Under the pieces are notes generated by a model that was not told the DNA's origin, searched no databases, and saw only the letters and a program-made list of their open reading frames with translations. Positions 23,399 to 27,293 of a stretch of 27,293 nt of DNA are shown here, piece by piece. The DNA comes from UM-FILTER-47-13 sp964445195 (GTDB lineage Bacteria > Pseudomonadota > Alphaproteobacteria > Micavibrionales > Micavibrionaceae). Position 1 is the stretch's first letter. Every line of letters begins with the position of its first letter. The stretch covers positions 1-27,293 of the forward strand of contig CAYUKA010000028.1 of NCBI GenBank assembly GCA_964445195.1. The letters run 5' to 3'. Both the position numbers and the translations under genes were made by a program.

Positions 23399-24522
23399 TA
23401 TACGTCTACCTCTTTTTCGTCATCACCACTATCAGCGGCCGGTTTTTTGGTACCGGGTTTGAAAAAGCCCATTGGGTTGTAAGCGCCATCGGCAGGCGGT
23501 TCGGCGGCGGGCGGGTTTTCAGCCGGCGGTTCTGCTGCTTCCGTTGCAGCCGCCGGTGTTTCCGGTTCCGCCGGCGGTTCTGGTGCTGTAGGCGCAGCTT
23601 CAGCCGCAGGCGGTTCTGTCGCCGCGGGGGCGGTCTCAGCCGCCGGGGGCGATGCAGGCGGTGCCGTTTGCGGGACAACGGGGGCGGCTTTATCGCTGCT
23701 GCCTGTGCTGCCGCCCAGGCTGGCGCCGAGTGTTTCCATCATCGCCGCCCGCTGTTCAAACGCCGCCCAGACATCATCCATCGGCAGGGTGCCACCGGCT
23801 TTTTCGGCCAGCGCTGTGCGTTCATCCTCATTCATTGTCATCAGGCGGGCGGTCTCGGCCCGGTGGCTTTCGGCATAAAGTCTGCCCAGCGCTGTAAGGG
23901 CCGCCAGTTCCGCACGTTTACCGGCCTGCGCTGATTCGCCTTTAAAACAGCGCTCCTTCAAGGCTCCGGCCCGGTCAACCAGCCTGCCGGTTACTTCCTG
24001 AATCAGCTTGGCGTCCGGGCGGCCGAAGGAATAGGCGGCAATAGCGCTGACAACCGGTACTAATGCGCCGACATAATGAATCTGGATCTGGTTGTCATCG
24101 GCCAGCAGCGCGCCCGGTGTCAGATTATCTAGCCGGGCGGTGCTGTCGGCGGCCGGGGCGAAATTATCGGCAAAGGTCAGCACCGCCTCCAGCGCTTTCA
24201 GCAACCGGGCGATTTCAGTGTCGTTCGGCACCTTGCCGGTCTGGCGGAACTGGTCGGCCACCAGCGGTCCGGCCATTGCGGCCAGCGCCAGCCGAATCGC
24301 GTCTGATTCGGCATCGGTGTCTTTAAGCCCCATCAGGCCGGTCAGGCTGACACTGACCTGCACGGCGCGGGCCAGCAGGGCGGCGACATGCTCGGCTTCC
24401 TGTGTCTTGGGGGTGTCTGTGCCATCCTGCGGCTGGCGGGCGACAACATCAGTGGCGGCGGCCAAAAGCGGCGCGCCGAGCTTTTCCAGCATCTGGGCCT
24501 GAAAGGCAGAGCGTTGTGACAT
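23398..24522 (-). CDS. Unknown 374-aa helical protein with Pro/Ala/Glu-rich tail
   Basis: No family recognised. Residues 1-265 are predicted mainly helical and rich in Ala, Leu, Asp and Arg (QMLEKLGAPLLAAATDVVAR, ALAAMAGPLVADQFRQTG, MTMNEDERTALAEKAGG), with no signal peptide and no obvious membrane segment. About 280-345 is a Pro/Ala/Glu low-complexity linker (AAETAPAATEPPAAEAAP and similar). The C-terminus has a short NPMGFFKPGTKKPAAD motif and an acidic end (SGDDEKEVDV). Layout suggests a cytoplasmic adaptor: a folded helical body, a flexible arm and a C-terminal tail that could dock on a partner or resemble a secretion signal. It heads the three-gene coupled unit next to dotD-C-B. A candidate promoter and a perfect palindrome lie upstream. 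Confidence 0.8.
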   Translation of the reverse strand: MSQRSAFQAQMLEKLGAPLLAAATDVVARQPQDGTDTPKTQEAEHVAALLARAVQVSVSLTGLMGLKDTDAESDAIRLALAAMAGPLVADQFRQTGKVPNDTEIARLLKALEAVLTFADNFAPAADSTARLDNLTPGALLADDNQIQIHYVGALVPVVSAIAAYSFGRPDAKLIQEVTGRLVDRAGALKERCFKGESAQAGKRAELAALTALGRLYAESHRAETARLMTMNEDERTALAEKAGGTLPMDDVWAAFEQRAAMMETLGASLGGSTGSSDKAAPVVPQTAPPASPPAAETAPAATEPPAAEAAPTAPEPPAEPETPAAATEAAEPPAENPPAAEPPADGAYNPMGFFKPGTKKPAADSGDDEKEVDV

Positions 24523-24604
24523 GTGATCGTCCGTTATCCCCGGAAAGACCCTATAGTTCTTTCAATTTGAAATCACGATGGGCGGGCATAAAGCCCCCTC
24601 GATA

Positions 24605-24634
24605 GTTATAAAGCGGCGTTTGTGTCTGACACAA
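24605..24634 (-). promoter_or_regulatory. Candidate promoter overlapped by a 15-bp palindrome
   Basis: A perfect inverted repeat TTGTGTC-T-GACACAA occupies 24620-24634. On the minus strand its end supplies TTGTGT (24634-24629) as a -35 box, 18 bases before TATAAC (24610-24605; five of six matches). The arrangement is that of an operator overlapping a promoter, about 80-110 bases before the ATG at 24522. The palindrome is certain; its function is inferred. Confidence 0.45.
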
Positions 24635-24689
24635 GAGCCGATCGCATCCTGTCCCCGTTTATGAGGCTGATTCCTGAATATATAACGGT

Positions 24690-25562
24690 TTACCGCAGGT
24701 CGGAGAGCATCTGTTCAATATTCTGGACCCGGCCCTGGACGATTTTAACATCGCCGGTTTTGGCGCGGTAGACGGTGAACGGCGTGACATTGACCTGCCA
24801 GGATTGCATGATCGCGAGGTTGCGCTGCACGCCCTGCTCGTTGATATCGGCCACCACAGGCAGGGCGTTTTCATCGCCGGACAGGTGCTGGTACCAACGG
24901 GTTTCCGGGTTCGGCACTGCCAGAAGGAACGCGGCCTGCGCCCTGGTATCGTTGCGGAAACCGACCGGGATCATCCGCACCTGGACGATTCCGTTCTCAA
25001 TATAATTGGCGCGCAAGTCATCGATAAAGGCATGGCAATGCGGGCATTGTGGGTCGATGAAGGTATAAATCGCCGGGGCGGATTCATCGCCGAGCGCGAC
25101 CCAGTTACTGTCCTGCACGTCATTAAGCAATTGTTCGGCCGGGGTTTTAAATTCGCGCTGGGTGTTATCCTGTACGGCGAAAGCATCGTTCGGCGCGCTC
25201 GCGCCTTCGCGCATGAATTCCGAGCCGGTAAACAGGTCGAGCGTCTCGGCGCCGGCTTCTTCCTGCAGGGCGCGCACCTGCCGCAGTGTCGCGACCCGGC
25301 CTTCGCCGTCAAACAGCAGGCCCATGACAAAAGCGCGGCGATCCGGGGTGACATAGAAATATTGCTCCTGCCCGCCCTTGATCGCGATCCAGCCGTCAAG
25401 CCCGGCCATACGGCCGAGATACCGCATTTGCGCGCCTTCCGCGACCATGTTCTGTAGCGGTTCCGGCAGCGGCGGCGGGTCGTTACGCTGTGCCAGCGCC
25501 GGTGCGCCGCCCGCGATTGCCATGATCATGATTGCCAAAGCCGTATAAAAAACCGTCCTCAT
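24690..25562 (-). CDS. DsbC/DsbG-like periplasmic thiol-disulfide protein
   Basis: A 290-residue exported thioredoxin-fold protein. The signal peptide is about 1-24 (FYTALAIMIMAIAGG, cleavage at ALA-Q). An N-terminal region (35-95) resembles the DsbC/DsbG lead domain, with YLGRMAGLDGWIAIKGGQEQ and YFYVTPDRRAFVMGLLFDGE. The catalytic domain has IYTFIDPQCPHCHAFIDDLR, with the active pair at Cys173 and Cys176, and the family cis-Pro loop near VNVTPFTVYR (about 255-264). DsbC/G enzymes reshuffle or protect disulfides. The five exported paralogs nearby are cysteine-rich and are plausible clients. No other cysteines are visible in the mature protein. A 167-base gap separates it from the next gene. 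Confidence 0.88.
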   Translation of the reverse strand: MRTVFYTALAIMIMAIAGGAPALAQRNDPPPLPEPLQNMVAEGAQMRYLGRMAGLDGWIAIKGGQEQYFYVTPDRRAFVMGLLFDGEGRVATLRQVRALQEEAGAETLDLFTGSEFMREGASAPNDAFAVQDNTQREFKTPAEQLLNDVQDSNWVALGDESAPAIYTFIDPQCPHCHAFIDDLRANYIENGIVQVRMIPVGFRNDTRAQAAFLLAVPNPETRWYQHLSGDENALPVVADINEQGVQRNLAIMQSWQVNVTPFTVYRAKTGDVKIVQGRVQNIEQMLSDLR

Positions 25563-25631
25563 TATCCCGCTCTTTCTCTGGTTGCGATGCCTGCAGGGCT
25601 TCTGTCTATTCTAATATAGTCCGCCGCCCGC

Positions 25632-26813
25632 TTAAAGAAACAGTACCAGCATGGCGGTGTAGCCGTAAAGCCGGTGGTTTGAAATCTCGCCATTTGCGTA
25701 AAAACCGGCCAGCGGCACATCGCCGATCACCTCGCGCACCAGCTTCATTTCGCCGCCCGGTCCGTCGCCGAAATCCGACAGGGTCCGGGCGACACAGGAC
25801 ACGTACAATGCCCCTTTCGGCGCAAAGACATCCTGTTCGGCCTGAACGCGAGTTCGCAGTTCCAGCAGCGCCCGTGACAAATCGGCACGGACCGTTTCGT
25901 GGTCGCGGCGCACGAACAGCATTTTATCACCGCCGGCAATATTATGAGCGACAGCGATCCAGCCTTTATCCGGGTCAATGCCCATGGCGTTGCGCACCAG
26001 GTAATCATCGCGGTCGGTGCCGGCAATCGGAAAGGCGACATGAACCTCGCCCTGCGCCAGTTCGCTGAGATCACCGTGATCGCTGGCGGTCTCGCCGGCG
26101 GCGGCCCGCAGGTCGGCGGCAAAGACATCAAACGCCCGCTGGCCGTCAAGCTCCATGACGACATGATCTTCGCAGCGCGTGATTGTATGGGCCGGGCCGA
26201 GCGGCACGCAGCCCTGTGAGAGCATCGTGGCGGTTTTGATATCCTGTGAAAAGGCGATACCCGAAACCCCGCCCTGCATGATTTCATCGGCAAACTGCAG
26301 GTGGGCGGTGCGCGAGGATGACAGGCCGCCGGCGATAAAGCCGCCGGTCATTTGCTCCAGCCGGCGCAGGATCATCGCCGGGTCCGAATCGCAAAACGGG
26401 TCGCCATGCACCAGCACCATCAGTGGTTCGGTTGTCTCCAGCCACGGTTCCAGAACGGTGCGCGCCGGTTCGTCATTCAGATCGATAGCCGGAAAGATAC
26501 AGAAATCCTGTGCCGGTATATGGCCGATCATTGCAGAAATTGCCGGTTCGTCGACATATTCGGTGCCGGTGCCGCAAATGCCGAGTCCGACCGCCCCGAT
26601 CCAGTGATCAATGCCGGTCACAGAGCGGAACAGGGTCAGGATACTTTGTGCGTCCTGCACCAGCGTGTCGGTCATGTATAAAAAGCCGATGTTAAACCGG
26701 TCGGCTTCGGTCCGGGCTTCGCCGAGCAGCTCCAGCACCTGCCGGGCGGTGTCGCGCCAGTCGGTGCCGGCGGCGCTGGCGCTGGCGAAATTATGCGATG
26801 TAAAAAGCCCCAT
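25632..26813 (-). CDS. FIST-domain sensory protein
   Basis: A 393-residue cytoplasmic protein with FIST-N and FIST-C architecture, a family proposed to bind small ligands (amino acids have been suggested) and feed signal transduction. FIST-N signatures include WIGAVGLGICGTGTEYVDEP (about 74-93), LMVLVHGDPFCDSDP and GGFIAGGLSSSRTAHLQF. FIST-C follows, with CVPLGPAHTITRCEDHVVME, an AFDVFAADL helix and DPDKGWIAVAHNIAGGDKML; it ends with GFYANGEISN and YTAMLVLFL, also typical. I use the ATG at 26811-26813 rather than an in-frame TTG at 26894, which lies inside a likely promoter. It sits on its own as a single-domain FIST protein with no attached output domain, so a separate partner must carry the signal. 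A link to secretion is suggested only by location. Confidence 0.88.
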   Translation of the reverse strand: MGLFTSHNFASASAAGTDWRDTARQVLELLGEARTEADRFNIGFLYMTDTLVQDAQSILTLFRSVTGIDHWIGAVGLGICGTGTEYVDEPAISAMIGHIPAQDFCIFPAIDLNDEPARTVLEPWLETTEPLMVLVHGDPFCDSDPAMILRRLEQMTGGFIAGGLSSSRTAHLQFADEIMQGGVSGIAFSQDIKTATMLSQGCVPLGPAHTITRCEDHVVMELDGQRAFDVFAADLRAAAGETASDHGDLSELAQGEVHVAFPIAGTDRDDYLVRNAMGIDPDKGWIAVAHNIAGGDKMLFVRRDHETVRADLSRALLELRTRVQAEQDVFAPKGALYVSCVARTLSDFGDGPGGEMKLVREVIGDVPLAGFYANGEISNHRLYGYTAMLVLFL

Positions 26814-26864
26814 GAGCGTGATTGTATCCGGATTATGAATAAAGCTGCGTCTTTGTGACTGTAT

Positions 26865-26894
26865 AGTATAGCGCTGTTGTCCGGGCGGCTTCAA
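26865..26894 (-). promoter_or_regulatory. Candidate promoter for the FIST gene
   Basis: On the minus strand TTGAAG (26894-26889) and TATACT (26870-26865) are separated by 18 bases, matching consensus at four and five of six positions. RNA would start near 26858, about 45 bases before the ATG at 26813. Confidence 0.45.
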
Positions 26895-26980
26895 TGGGGC
26901 GCATGCATCGCCTGCGGCAAATGGTGGATTTTACCGCCGGTTCGTTTTAGACTAATGAGCCAAACGTAAAGGAGACTCCC

Positions 26981-27293
26981 ATGGCTGTTTTCGATTGTTC
27001 CGGACAAATTTTATCCGCCCGCTTACGGCGCGCCCTGCTGGCCAGTGCTGTCGGTGTGGCCCTCATCGCCGGTCCGGCTTCTGTTCCGGCGCGGGCGATG
27101 GACGAGGCCGCAGAGGACATGCCGGCCAAGGTCATGGAAGAGCAGGAAATGTCTGAAGCAGGCGCCGATGATGCCGCCACTGATGACGACGCGACTGATG
27201 ATGACGATGATGTAGAGACAGACGAGAGTGAAGATAGCGAAGAAGAGGAAGAAGAGGAAGAAGAGGAAGAAGAGGAAGAAGAGGAAGAAGAGG
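26981..27293 (+). CDS. Exported, extremely acidic protein with poly-Glu tract (partial)
   Basis: A gene open to the right edge; 104 codons are visible. The ATG at 26981 has a strong ribosome binding site (AAAGGAG, about 6 bases upstream). Residues 1-39 form a Sec signal peptide: basic RLRRALL, hydrophobic ASAVGVALIAGPASV and a cleavage site near ARA. The mature protein is nearly all Asp/Glu/Ala with Ser and Thr (AAEDMPAKVMEEQEMSEAGA, then long Asp runs) and from residue 87 is pure Glu, encoded by GAAGAAGAG repeats. No domain is visible. Such tracts can bind calcium or other cations, act as a disordered spacer or be surface exposed; the function cannot be stated without the missing C-terminus. 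It is divergent from the FIST gene. Confidence 0.8.
   Translation, partial: MAVFDCSGQILSARLRRALLASAVGVALIAGPASVPARAMDEAAEDMPAKVMEEQEMSEAGADDAATDDDATDDDDDVETDESEDSEEEEEEEEEEEEEEEEEE
27239..27293 (+). repeat. 9-bp microsatellite (GAAGAAGAG)n encoding poly-Glu
   Basis: Six exact copies of GAAGAAGAG occupy 27239-27292 and the array is still running at the window edge. It is in frame with the acidic exported protein, so every codon is Glu. Copy-number change by slippage would alter tract length in multiples of three residues without a frameshift. Confidence 0.97.

Noticed and set aside
26947..27180. Minus-strand 77-codon frame across the start of the acidic protein gene
   Set aside because: The plus strand has a strong ribosome binding site, a signal peptide and coherent acidic composition; the minus frame is its shadow.
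1..27293. tRNA, rRNA, CRISPR arrays, insertion sequences or integrases
   Set aside because: I looked for transposase or integrase signatures, regular repeat-spacer patterns and tRNA-like cloverleaves and saw none, so the opposite-strand block has no visible mobile-element boundary.

Overview
The window is GC-rich, densely coded Gram-negative DNA that looks chromosomal: flagellar hook genes and a FIST-domain gene sit among the secretion genes. The mix of a sigma-54 promoter before flgK, long flagellar proteins and a Dot/Icm (IncI Tra-like) type IVB secretion system suggests an alphaproteobacterium. A Micavibrio-like lineage is possible, but that is inference only.

Layout, left to right. (1) 1-5949, minus strand, reads dotI, dotH, dotG, dotF, dotE and then the first 22 codons of a gene in the dotP/icmD position. 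This is the order of L. pneumophila icmL-K-E-G-C-D and of R64 traM-N-O-P-Q-R. (2) 5950-6172 is a divergent promoter region. (3) 6173-13340, plus strand, is a tightly coupled operon of five paralogous exported proteins (472, 484, 463, 511 and 413 aa) of a family I do not recognise. They share a central MMMTEQ helix block, three core cysteines and a strongly conserved C-terminal block; four of the five also have a cysteine cluster just after the signal peptide. This is the best candidate for an undescribed system. (4) 13366-17625, plus strand, is a near-consensus sigma-54 promoter followed by flgK and flgL, both enlarged by copies of one shared ~100-residue domain. (5) 17629-22267, minus strand, holds a TcpQ/PilL-like exported protein, icmT between two terminators, and dotB, dotC, dotD. 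(6) 22464-25562, minus strand, holds an unknown 170-aa protein, a lytic transglycosylase, an unknown 374-aa protein with a Pro/Ala-rich tail, and a DsbC/DsbG-like thiol-disulfide protein. (7) 25632-26813 is a FIST-domain sensor. (8) From 26981 an exported, extremely acidic protein starts on the plus strand and runs off the window inside a 9-bp (GAAGAAGAG)n repeat encoding poly-Glu.

Read along the minus strand, the transport genes follow the IncI plasmid order traH-I-J-K ... M-N-O-P-Q-R, with the paralog operon and flgKL placed in opposite orientation between the two halves. DotC, DotD, DotH, DotG and DotF would form the envelope-spanning core, DotI, DotE and IcmT the inner-membrane part, and DotB the ATPase. 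The transglycosylase would open peptidoglycan. The DsbG-like protein is well placed to help fold the cysteine-rich exported paralogs, which may be surface or extracellular parts, or substrates, of the machine. No DotA, DotL/M, DotO or DotU/IcmF is visible in the window.
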